The notes under the pieces are model-generated. The model was not told the DNA's origin. It saw only the letters and a program-made list of their open reading frames with translations, and ran no database searches. A DNA stretch of 12,550 bases from Thermoplasmatota archaeon (GTDB taxonomy: Archaea > Thermoplasmatota > Thermoplasmata > Thermoplasmatales > Thermoplasmataceae). Below are positions 6,187 to 12,181 of the stretch, piece after piece. The first letter of the stretch is position 1. The number at the start of each line of letters is the position of its first letter. Location of the stretch: positions 1-12,550 of the forward strand of contig JAMCUV010000100.1 of the NCBI GenBank assembly GCA_023379345.1. Reading direction: 5' to 3'. The translations under genes and the position numbers were made by a program.

Positions 6187-7394
6187 GGTGCCTCCGTTGA
6201 TTCTGAATACAGCAGGGACAGCACCTTCCGGGTCATCTGTGGCTTTGAGAGAATTCCCAGATCCTCATTGCCTTTCGGCCTGACGACCATGTAATGGTTG
6301 CTTACCATTCCGAATGGCCCGGACCCATGTGATATACTGTTGTAAACCACAAAGTCAGGCTTGCTGGAGCTGACTTTTTTGTATGCCTGATCGGGGGATA
6401 TTCCATCATCCAGCTTGAAGGCCACGAGCCTGCCGCTGTGCTTCTTCCTTATGCGATCAAGAAGCTTCTCCCTTGGAATCAGGGTGACCGTTGCGCTTCT
6501 GTCCCCCGGCATCTTGCTTCCCGACCTTTCCTTCACCATGAAATCAGAAAGGGAAGCGCAGTTGATGACCACATCGAACTTCCTCTTTGACAGGATACTC
6601 TCCACTTCAGACTCGAATTCCTCCATCTTCACTGCGTGAATGTACTCAGCGTATTCCGGAATGCGATATTCAGTGTTGCCTATCATGACGATGGTTGCCG
6701 CGCCCAGCCTGAAAGCGTTCACTGCAAACCATGACATTGTGAAGCCGCTTCCCAGGTTGGAAACAGCCCTTACGGGATCGATCATCTCCTCCCCTCTTCC
6801 GCCGATTATGAGCACACTCTTTCCCTGCAGGGTCTTTCCGTGGAACAGCCTGCATACATAGTCTATTATGAGATCATTTTCCGAGATCTTTGCCTTCTCT
6901 TCCGATATCCTGGGTGGGACTATCTGGACCCCAGCATCCTCCAGGGACTGCAGGTTCCTGTGGTTTATGGGGTTCACCATCATGCCTTCATGCATTGCCG
7001 GGCAAATGCACACGGGGTTTCCGTTGCCAATGGCGAATGAGAAGAAAAGTGATGGCACATCATCAGAAATGCCGTTTGCAATCTTCCCCACAGTGTTGTG
7101 TGAGGCAGGGCATATGAGAAGTGCTGTATCCCTGGCGTGCCCAATGAACAGGCTGATATGCTCTATGTTCCCGCCTACGGCAGTCACAACGCTGTTTTCG
7201 GACGCCCACTGGAATATGCTTGGGCTTATCATGGAAGCGGCCTCCCTTGACATTCCCACCACAACCCTTGCACCCTCACGGCGAAGGTCTCTCACAAGGT
7301 CCGGCATCCTGTAAAGTGAAATGCTTGCAGTCACTGTCAGTATGACCGTCCTTCCGGCAAGCATGCCCTCAAACCTGTTTACATCCGCATCCAT
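6183..7394 (-). CDS. coaBC: Phosphopantothenoylcysteine decarboxylase / phosphopantothenate-cysteine ligase (CoaBC)
   Basis: A 403-residue bifunctional enzyme of CoA synthesis: the ligase half joins cysteine to 4'-phosphopantothenate and the flavin half decarboxylates the product to 4'-phosphopantetheine. The N-terminal flavoprotein half (about 12-185) has TVTASISLYR near 20, the catalytic-type His79 in IEHISL, CPASHNTVGKIANGISDD at 95-112 and CPAMHEGM at 131-138. The ligase half has IIGGRGEEMIDPVRAVSN at 196-213 and NCASLSDFMVKE at 278-289. Compared with bacterial CoaC, the Asn of PxMN is His135, and the Cys-containing flap is replaced by a Lys/Glu-rich stretch (SEEKAKIS, about 164-171). I recall this pattern from archaeal CoaBC but could not check it. 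Start chosen at ATG 7394; a GTG at 7445 extends the frame by 17 family-unlike residues, and a stop lies just before it. It is coupled to the amidase gene by ATGA. Confidence 0.9.
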   Translation of the reverse strand: MDADVNRFEGMLAGRTVILTVTASISLYRMPDLVRDLRREGARVVVGMSREAASMISPSIFQWASENSVVTAVGGNIEHISLFIGHARDTALLICPASHNTVGKIANGISDDVPSLFFSFAIGNGNPVCICPAMHEGMMVNPINHRNLQSLEDAGVQIVPPRISEEKAKISENDLIIDYVCRLFHGKTLQGKSVLIIGGRGEEMIDPVRAVSNLGSGFTMSWFAVNAFRLGAATIVMIGNTEYRIPEYAEYIHAVKMEEFESEVESILSKRKFDVVINCASLSDFMVKERSGSKMPGDRSATVTLIPREKLLDRIRKKHSGRLVAFKLDDGISPDQAYKKVSSSKPDFVVYNSISHGSGPFGMVSNHYMVVRPKGNEDLGILSKPQMTRKVLSLLYSESTEAP

Positions 7395-7490
7395 TGTTAC
7401 CGACGCCCCTGTATTCCAGCAAAGCAGGCCTGGGTTGAATTCCACACATCATCTGGCATATCGCAGCATCCTGTATCCGGGTTTCCCATG

Positions 7491-7500
7491 TTATTTGTAT
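7491..7500 (-). promoter_or_regulatory. Possible TATA-like box for coaBC
   Basis: On the minus strand this reads ATACAAATAA, within the 158-base gap between the thioesterase stop and the coaBC ATG. Transcription starting about 25 bases downstream would give a leader of roughly 75 bases before ATG 7394. This does not fit the leaderless pattern of the other genes, so either the true start differs or this is not the box. A second A/T patch lies at 7513-7518. Weak call. Confidence 0.25.
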
Positions 7501-7552
7501 TCATCCCAGCGCTTAAATCCTACCACATCGGCCAGTATTCATGTTACCGGTT

Positions 7553-7951
7553 TCATACGTGGCCGAAAATATACCAGGACCCGGTGGCATCGGCACAGAG
7601 CTTTCCCTCAGAATCAGTGATTTCCATGCGGGCAAAGGCTATGTTCCTGCCTTTCCTGACAACATCGGCTGTAACCTTCAGTGGCCCCTTGTCTATCTTT
7701 CTTATGAAGTTGGTGTTCAGGTTCACGGTCACCTGGTTTGATCCCTCAACCAGCGTGAAAACAGCCATTCCCCCGGCTGCATCCAGGAGTGTCATGGTGG
7801 CCCCTCCGTTGGCAATGTCGCCGATCCTCATCATGTTCTTCATCAGTGGAACCCGGAACTCAACATGGCCCTGATGTGCCTCAACAACCTCGATCTGCAA
7901 GTTGGCCAGGTAATTATCCATTTTCAGTATCTGTGATATTTCATCGATCAT
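7553..7951 (-). CDS. PaaI-type hotdog-fold thioesterase
   Basis: A 132-residue hotdog protein likely to hydrolyse acyl-CoA or aryl-CoA thioesters in the cytoplasm, usually as a tetramer. The family core is seen at 44-63: GDIANGGATMTLLDAAGGMA, with Asn48-Gly-Gly where many PaaI proteins have His-Gly-Gly, and Asp57 as the expected acidic catalytic residue. Beta strands VTVNLNTNFIRKI (74-86) and LKVTADVVRKGRNIAFARME (91-110) follow the usual pattern. The ATG at 7951 is preferred to the TTG at 7960 because a minus-strand TATA-like box lies about 30 bases before it. It stands alone, divergent from the TrmB gene and separated from coaBC, though both are CoA-related. The substrate is unknown. Confidence 0.9.
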   Translation of the reverse strand: MIDEISQILKMDNYLANLQIEVVEAHQGHVEFRVPLMKNMMRIGDIANGGATMTLLDAAGGMAVFTLVEGSNQVTVNLNTNFIRKIDKGPLKVTADVVRKGRNIAFARMEITDSEGKLCADATGSWYIFGHV

Positions 7952-7976
7952 CAGTTCCAATCAGTGCTGTGCTGTT

Positions 7977-7987
7977 CTTATTATTTA
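7977..7987 (-). promoter_or_regulatory. TATA-like box for the thioesterase gene
   Basis: The minus strand reads TAAATAATAAG here, centred about 30 bases before ATG 7951. It predicts a transcript with a leader of only a few bases, consistent with near-leaderless expression. Assigned by pattern and spacing. Confidence 0.45.
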
Positions 7988-8021
7988 CGCTGATTGTGCC
8001 CGGAATGCCTTTCTTTGAGGG

Positions 8022-8065
8022 ATAAATAGTTGTAACAGCCACATTTGTAAATGATTTATAAATAG
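8022..8065. repeat. Repeated ATAAATAG elements in the divergent control region
   Basis: ATAAATAG occurs at 8022-8029 and again at 8058-8065, 36 bases apart; the second copy is part of a 10-base palindrome (8054-8063, ATTTATAAAT). Either could be an extra TATA box or part of a regulator site. The 203-base region 7952-8154 holds no reading frame of note and appears to be purely regulatory. Confidence 0.4.
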
Positions 8066-8101
8066 AACAATACTTTCATAGAATCAGGTAAATATTGATA
8101 G

Positions 8102-8114
8102 CGCAATAATTGCG
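8102..8114. promoter_or_regulatory. Perfect inverted repeat, candidate operator
   Basis: CGCAAT-A-ATTGCG forms two perfect six-base arms around a single base. It ends 12 bases before the TATA-like box of the TrmB-family gene and is centred about 47 bases before its ATG. This is where an archaeal regulator could act on the trmB operon, either TrmB itself (autoregulation) or another factor. The symmetry is seen directly; the role is inferred. Confidence 0.45.
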
Positions 8115-8126
8115 ACCTTAGAAAAT

Positions 8127-8135
8127 CATATAAAC
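8127..8135 (+). promoter_or_regulatory. TATA-like box for the TrmB-family gene
   Basis: CATATAAAC is centred about 24 bases before the ATG at 8155, with an A-rich stretch (GAAAA) just upstream as a possible TFB recognition element. The spacing predicts a leaderless transcript for the first gene of this operon. Confidence 0.55.
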
Positions 8136-8154
8136 AAATAATACATTATTAGCT

Positions 8155-8871
8155 ATGGAAGCTAATGCTGAGCAACTCAGCAAGATAGCGGAAATGCTGA
8201 AACTGCTGGGTCTGTCATCGTATGAGGCACAGGGATTTGCCGCCCTGGTCTACCATGGCGTAGCCAATGCCGATACCGTGGCAGACACCGCCAAGATACC
8301 ACGGACATCGGCATACAAGGTCATGGAATCGCTGGTGCAGAAGGGCTTTGCCAAGGAAACAGAGGGTAGGCCCAGGATGTTCAAGCCCGAAGACATGGGA
8401 AAGATAAGGTCGGATTTCCAGGAAAGGTTTGACAGCCTGTTCAGGAAACTCAAGGAGATACAGGACATGGTACCGTCAAAGGGCGATCCGCAGCTAGTTT
8501 ACACAATCTACGGGAACCAGCGGGTGATGAGCAAGCTTGCGGAGATGATAAACCTGACAGAAAGGGAGATCCTCATATGCACCCCCAAGGTCAGGGAGAT
8601 TCGCACTGAACTGAAGAAGAACCTTGACAACGCCATAAAAAGGGGAGTCAAGGTAATCTTCGTTACGCCGCCCAATAAGCGGATTCCACCCAATACGGTT
8701 GTTTACAGGAAAGAAGGCCTCATAGCCACAGACGTGGCAAGTGACCAGGTTCGTGCAATGCTGGCTGGCCCTGAACTTGATGCCTGCGGCTATACTGATA
8801 ATCCGGCACTGGCACTTCACGTTTACCAGTTCATCAACATGATGATAGACAGCGACAAACAGTTGAGGTAG
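8155..8871 (+). CDS. TrmB-family transcriptional regulator
   Basis: A 238-residue cytoplasmic DNA-binding regulator. Residues about 13-75 form a winged helix-turn-helix of the TrmB type: LGLSSYEAQGFAALVYHG, then DTVADTAKIPRTSAYKVMES as the recognition region, then LVQKGFAKETEGRPRMFKPE as the wing. A charged helix (about 82-106, DFQERFDSLFRKLKEIQDM) probably dimerises as a coiled coil. The remainder (about 112-238) resembles the effector domain of short TrmB proteins, with EILICTPKVREIRTELKKNL and the strand VKVIFVTPP. The family usually senses sugars or other metabolites; the ligand here is unknown. The start is supported by a TATA-like box and lies beyond an inverted repeat. The endonuclease IV gene begins nine bases after its stop, so this regulator probably heads that operon. 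Confidence 0.9.
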   Translation: MEANAEQLSKIAEMLKLLGLSSYEAQGFAALVYHGVANADTVADTAKIPRTSAYKVMESLVQKGFAKETEGRPRMFKPEDMGKIRSDFQERFDSLFRKLKEIQDMVPSKGDPQLVYTIYGNQRVMSKLAEMINLTEREILICTPKVREIRTELKKNLDNAIKRGVKVIFVTPPNKRIPPNTVVYRKEGLIATDVASDQVRAMLAGPELDACGYTDNPALALHVYQFINMMIDSDKQLR

Positions 8872-8880
8872 GTTTTCAAT

Positions 8881-9744
8881 TTGGCCATCACTGATGAACT
8901 GAAACTGGGGGGGCACATTTCCACAGCTGGCGGAGTCCATCTTGCACCTGAAAGGGCATCAAGGTTCGGCTTTCGGACTTTCCAGATATTTTCCAAGAAC
9001 CAGATGCAGTGGAATGCCAAGCCTCTGCCTGCAGAGGAAATTGAAAGCTTCAGGCGTGGTGTTTCCCAGTATCACATGTGCGGGATAATGATTCATGCTT
9101 CATATCTTCTCAACATGGGGACAGCCAACCCGGAGCTCAGGAAAAAGGCCATCGACGCTTTCACTGTTGAAATACAGAGGGCTGACTTGCTCGGGGTCGA
9201 TTATCTCACATTCCATCCCGGATCTGCTTCCGGATCTACACCAAAAGAGGCCATTGACAGTGTCCGGCGGAACCTCAACAGCGTTATGTCAGAGGATCAG
9301 AAATGCACAATCCTCCTGGAAAATGCTGCCGGGCAGGGAAGTACAATTGGAAGGACATTTGAGGAGATAGCCGAAATGATGGACGGCCTCCAGTTCCCGG
9401 GAAAGGCGGGAGTATGCCTCGACACGTGCCACACATGGGCTGCAGGCTATGATATAGTTTCACCGGAAGGATATATGGAAACAATGGATCACTTCGAGAG
9501 CATAATTGGCCTCAGTAAACTGAAAGGCATCCACCTCAATGATTCAAAGAAAGACAGGGGCAGCCACCTGGACAGGCATGAGCAGATTGGCCGCGGGACC
9601 ATAGGTGCCAGGGGCATTGGCAATTTCATAAATGACAGAAGGCTTGCACACACTCCCATGATACTGGAGACCCCGCTTGGCGAGAACGGGTACGAAGCAG
9701 ATCTACAGGTCATTAAATCCGTGAGAGGAATGAATTCAACTTGA
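8881..9744 (+). CDS. nfo: Deoxyribonuclease IV (endonuclease IV, AP endonuclease)
   Basis: A 287-residue zinc-dependent DNA repair enzyme that cuts 5' of abasic sites and cleans 3' ends for base excision repair. All nine metal ligands expected for the trinuclear zinc centre can be placed: His72 (IHAS), His112 (FHPGS), Glu147 (LENAAG), Asp181 and His184 (LDTCH), His218 (HLNDSK), Asp231 and His233 (DRHEQIG) and Glu263 (LETP). The N-terminal LGGHISTAGG at 9-18 is also standard. The start is TTG at 8881: the next Met is residue 42, beyond the conserved N-terminus. A Shine-Dalgarno-like GAGGT (8865-8869) overlaps the trmB stop 11 bases upstream. The final codon overlaps the start of the DUF1015 gene (TTGA). 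Confidence 0.96.
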   Translation: MAITDELKLGGHISTAGGVHLAPERASRFGFRTFQIFSKNQMQWNAKPLPAEEIESFRRGVSQYHMCGIMIHASYLLNMGTANPELRKKAIDAFTVEIQRADLLGVDYLTFHPGSASGSTPKEAIDSVRRNLNSVMSEDQKCTILLENAAGQGSTIGRTFEEIAEMMDGLQFPGKAGVCLDTCHTWAAGYDIVSPEGYMETMDHFESIIGLSKLKGIHLNDSKKDRGSHLDRHEQIGRGTIGARGIGNFINDRRLAHTPMILETPLGENGYEADLQVIKSVRGMNST

Positions 9745-10952
9745 ATCTCATTCCATTTCGTCCGCTTGTTTATAGGGGCGATCTCGAAGGGACCACTTCC
9801 CCTCCGGTGGACATAATCTCGCAGGATCATGAGGCGAGGCTCAAGTCCAGTCCATTCAACATAACCCACATAACCATGCCGCGCCACGGAATCCTTGAGA
9901 ACTCACTTGGCACCCTGGCACAGTGGAGGAAGGAAGGAGTGCTGGAAACTTTTGCCAGCGATTGCCTCATCATACTGGACCAGGAAATACATGTTGGGGG
10001 CCGCCGCATATCAAGGATTGGCATAATCTCCCCGGTGGAGACATCGCCGGAGAGGAAGGACGTCCTGGCACATGAGGAGACATTTCCATGGGCCGTTGAA
10101 GAAAGAAGAAAGCTGATGGAGAAGACATCCTGCCAGCTGGAACCAATTTTCCTGACAGTCAACGGCACCAGCTTCGAACGGATACTCAGGGCTGCAGTAA
10201 GGCAGATGTCTCCGGCAAAGACGTTCCATGAGCCGGATGGTGTGGTAAATTCCGTGTATTTCCTGACAGATCCGCGATCAATGGAGAGCATCAGGCAGTC
10301 ACTGCAGAGAGAGAATGCAGTGGTCGCTGATGGCCATCACAGGCTTCTGGCAACAAGGAACCTTTACTCCGAAAACGCTGGCGAAAACAGGGATTTCTGG
10401 AAATTCACTTTAGCGTATGTTACATCGCTCCAGAGCGATTCCCTCCTGATTGGGGGTATCCACAGGGTTGTGAGCAGGGAGTTTGAGATTTCAGCATTCA
10501 TGGATAGCATCCGTGAATATTTCGATGTCAGGGAGATGAATGGAGATCACGGCCAGGAATCAATAGTCCTCTACGACGGAAGATATCATTCCATATCTCC
10601 GAAGCCAATTGCCTTTGATGCAATTGGGTGCAGCAAGAAGTACAAGTATGCCGGGGACCCATCCCTGGTGAGCAACCTCATACTCAGGCAGATAATTGGA
10701 ATGACCCAGAAGGACCTCTCAACAAAGGTTCTTTACACACACAACAGGGTAATTGCCGTTGATGAGGTTGACAGCGGCAGGTCAGGCTTCTCATTCCTCA
10801 TGCCTGAATGGAACAAGTCCGTCTTCATATCCATGATAGAGGATGGCCGCCTGCTCCCCCAGAAATCCACGTATTTCTATCCCAAGGTACCCTCAGGCAT
10901 CGCCCTCTACTGCAGTGATTCTGTGCAGATTTCAGGAAAGAACATACAGTAG
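9741..10952 (+). CDS. DUF1015 family protein
   Basis: A 403-residue protein of the DUF1015 family (function not established to my knowledge). Family marks are FRPLVY at 6-11, a central ADGHHR at 196-201, and the conserved C-terminal LPQKSTYFYPKVPSG at 372-386. No signal peptide or membrane span is seen, so it is cytoplasmic. The start is TTG at 9741, overlapping the endonuclease IV stop as TTGA. It is needed to include the FRP motif, because the first internal Met is residue 46. A GAGAGG stretch (9723-9728) lies 12 bases upstream. The gene is thus translationally coupled to nfo and in the trmB operon. In bacteria I recall members near serine biosynthesis genes; nothing here tests that. Confidence 0.88.
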   Translation: MNLIPFRPLVYRGDLEGTTSPPVDIISQDHEARLKSSPFNITHITMPRHGILENSLGTLAQWRKEGVLETFASDCLIILDQEIHVGGRRISRIGIISPVETSPERKDVLAHEETFPWAVEERRKLMEKTSCQLEPIFLTVNGTSFERILRAAVRQMSPAKTFHEPDGVVNSVYFLTDPRSMESIRQSLQRENAVVADGHHRLLATRNLYSENAGENRDFWKFTLAYVTSLQSDSLLIGGIHRVVSREFEISAFMDSIREYFDVREMNGDHGQESIVLYDGRYHSISPKPIAFDAIGCSKKYKYAGDPSLVSNLILRQIIGMTQKDLSTKVLYTHNRVIAVDEVDSGRSGFSFLMPEWNKSVFISMIEDGRLLPQKSTYFYPKVPSGIALYCSDSVQISGKNIQ

Positions 10953-10964
10953 TATATTTTTATA
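10953..10964 (+). promoter_or_regulatory. TATA-like box before the membrane-protein gene
   Basis: TATATTTTTATA is centred some 41 bases before ATG 11000 and could equally act as T-rich termination signal for the preceding operon, since it begins directly after the DUF1015 stop. A second A/T patch (AAATATT, 10972-10978) is nearer the usual leaderless distance. Predicted starts from the first box fall near 10984, where an ATG opens only a 13-codon frame. Confidence 0.4.
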
Positions 10965-10999
10965 ACATGCGAAATATTGCGTCATGACAGAATATACTT

Positions 11000-11569
11000 A
11001 TGATAAATATCACGCAGTTGTCTGATACCATTGAAAGCATAGCCTATTCAATAATATTCAGGTACAAGGACATCTTCTTCAGCGCATTTGTTGCCATATT
11101 CGTGGGCCGCAGGATCATAAGGATATCCCTGGGTGGGAAATATTCTGCAAGGTCACTCATATTTTCTCCCCTGCTCTACCTTGCCTTTACGAGTGCCACA
11201 TATGTTGGGCTTACCACAGTTGAGCTGCTTGCCTGCTCCATTGCCTTCGCCCTTGGACTGGGGTTGTCCTCACTGTTCAAGGGTCAGGTGAAATTCTTTG
11301 AGAAGAAGAAAATCCTGCATTACAGGCGGTCTCCCATAATAGGACTTGCCTGGACAATAGCCTTCGTGGTGAGGATTTACCTGCTGATCTATTACGATGT
11401 CACGGCAGGATTCTTCCTGAGCATCATACTGTCGTACCTTTCTGGCCTCATACTTGGGGAAGCATTCCAGATAGCAATCCAGAAAAGGATGTTTGAGTTC
11501 AGCAAAAAGTCCCGGGAAAGTGCGCAGATATCAGCCAGGAACTCAGACCAGGACATGAGCAAAGAGTGA
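11000..11569 (+). CDS. Small multi-span membrane protein, unknown function
   Basis: A 189-residue integral membrane protein with about four or five hydrophobic helices, near residues 24-37, 53-70, 73-91, 112-132 and 135-156, and a charged C-terminal tail rich in Lys, Arg, Ser and Glu. Between helices three and four is a basic loop (KFFEKKKILHYRRSP, about 98-112). The loop-plus-helix pattern reminds me of CcdC/DUF1453-type membrane proteins, but this is a weak impression. ATG 11000 is the first start after an in-frame stop at 10985-10987. It follows the trmB operon after 47 bases with its own A/T-rich promoter-like stretch, so it may be transcribed separately. No function is assigned. Confidence 0.8.
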   Translation: MINITQLSDTIESIAYSIIFRYKDIFFSAFVAIFVGRRIIRISLGGKYSARSLIFSPLLYLAFTSATYVGLTTVELLACSIAFALGLGLSSLFKGQVKFFEKKKILHYRRSPIIGLAWTIAFVVRIYLLIYYDVTAGFFLSIILSYLSGLILGEAFQIAIQKRMFEFSKKSRESAQISARNSDQDMSKE

Positions 11570-11697
11570 GGCCGCCACATTCTTTTCCGGGATGCCTTTG
11601 CTTGTTCGCTTCATGCTCGTAACTGTGAGGCCATAGTGTAGATTACCCATAGGTCTGTTACCTATAGTGACCCCATTCAGGAATGGACATGGCGTGA
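11570..11697. other. Gene-free convergent spacer with inverted repeat
   Basis: This 128-base spacer lies between two converging genes. It contains ATAGGT-CTGTT-ACCTAT at 11649-11665, a perfect six-base inverted repeat with a five-base loop, flanked by CATAGTG (11633-11639) and CTATAGTG (11662-11669). No T-run follows directly, so it is not a standard bacterial-type terminator. No reading frame or RNA gene was seen. It could be a transcription-end hairpin or a trace of a mobile element end. Confidence 0.35.
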
Positions 11698-12006
11698 CTA
11701 ATTTCTTGGCACCAGCCTTATTGCTCCTTCAGGGCATGCTGTGACACAATCACTGCATGAGTGGCATCTGTCAATGCCGGGTGTGCCGGCAATCCTGTTT
11801 CCATGGGCCCTGGCCTTTATGTGCGCGAGAAAACCCAGGCCTGAAATTTCATCGGATGTTCTGGGCCTGACTTCAAATACTTCATATGGGCAGACTTTCA
11901 CGCACTCACCCTTCGCTTCGCATTTTGCCGGGTCAACCCTTGGAACAGCACCTGAAGTATCAGGCTTGCAATGGGTGCCTTTGTTATGAGCTTCGTCACC
12001 ACTCAT
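11698..12006 (-). CDS. Dicluster ferredoxin (4Fe-4S binding protein)
   Basis: A 102-residue soluble electron carrier. The second cluster motif is complete: CHSCSDCVTACP (about 81-92). The first reads CEAKGECVKVCP (29-40), where the usual second Cys position is Lys32, so that site has only three Cys ligands from its motif and may hold a 3Fe-4S cluster or use a fourth ligand elsewhere. About 40 residues separate the motifs, longer than in clostridial ferredoxins, with a basic stretch AHIKARAHGNR. I recall a bacterial ferredoxin family with the same Cys-x5-Cys-x3-Cys-Pro motif, so the Lys need not mean damage. Start ATG 12006 has a TATA-like box about 36 bases upstream. Its partner enzyme is not in the window; a possible remnant of an upstream operon gene ends six bases before the start. 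Confidence 0.88.
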   Translation of the reverse strand: MSGDEAHNKGTHCKPDTSGAVPRVDPAKCEAKGECVKVCPYEVFEVRPRTSDEISGLGFLAHIKARAHGNRIAGTPGIDRCHSCSDCVTACPEGAIRLVPRN

Positions 12007-12012
12007 TTGTTT

Positions 12013-12160
12013 TCAATCACAGTCAGGGCTGGCCAATAGATAAACTTCGGCTTCATTCTTCCATGCATCAGCAATGTTTTGTGCTTCAATGAATGACCCG
12101 GGTAACTTCCATCCAGTGGCCAGTGCTTGCAAGAGTGATTCCCGTCTTTTTGGTGGATTC
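12013..12160 (-). pseudogene. Possible 3' remnant of a gene upstream of the ferredoxin
   Basis: On the minus strand an open frame ends in TGA (12013-12015) six bases before the ferredoxin ATG. Its last 40 or so residues look protein-like (for example ALATGWKLPGSFIEAQNI, then ADAWKNEAEVYLL). Further 5' the same frame runs into sequence that on the plus strand encodes a transposase, so any gene here was cut off. The tight spacing suggests it once formed an operon with the ferredoxin. I do not recognise the protein, and the frame could be chance. Confidence 0.3.
12038..12045 (-). promoter_or_regulatory. Possible TATA-like box for the ferredoxin gene
   Basis: The minus strand reads GTTTATCT here, centred about 36 bases before ATG 12006, predicting a leader of roughly 10 bases. 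It lies inside the putative gene remnant (its codons for V-Y-L), so it may be coding sequence by origin. Confidence 0.3.
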
Positions 12161-12181
12161 ATGGAATGGCAGCTTTCCTCC

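Noticed and set aside
6868..7314. 148-residue plus-strand frame opposite coaBC
   Set aside because: Antisense to the conserved flavoprotein half of CoaBC with no recognisable domain.
8494..8940. 148-residue minus-strand frame opposite the TrmB gene
   Set aside because: Antisense to a well-formed regulator and spanning its stop; no domain signal and no promoter.
10984..11025. ATG at 10984 as a leaderless start for a micro-protein
   Set aside because: It opens only 13 codons and is out of frame with the membrane protein; no evidence beyond its distance from a TATA-like box.
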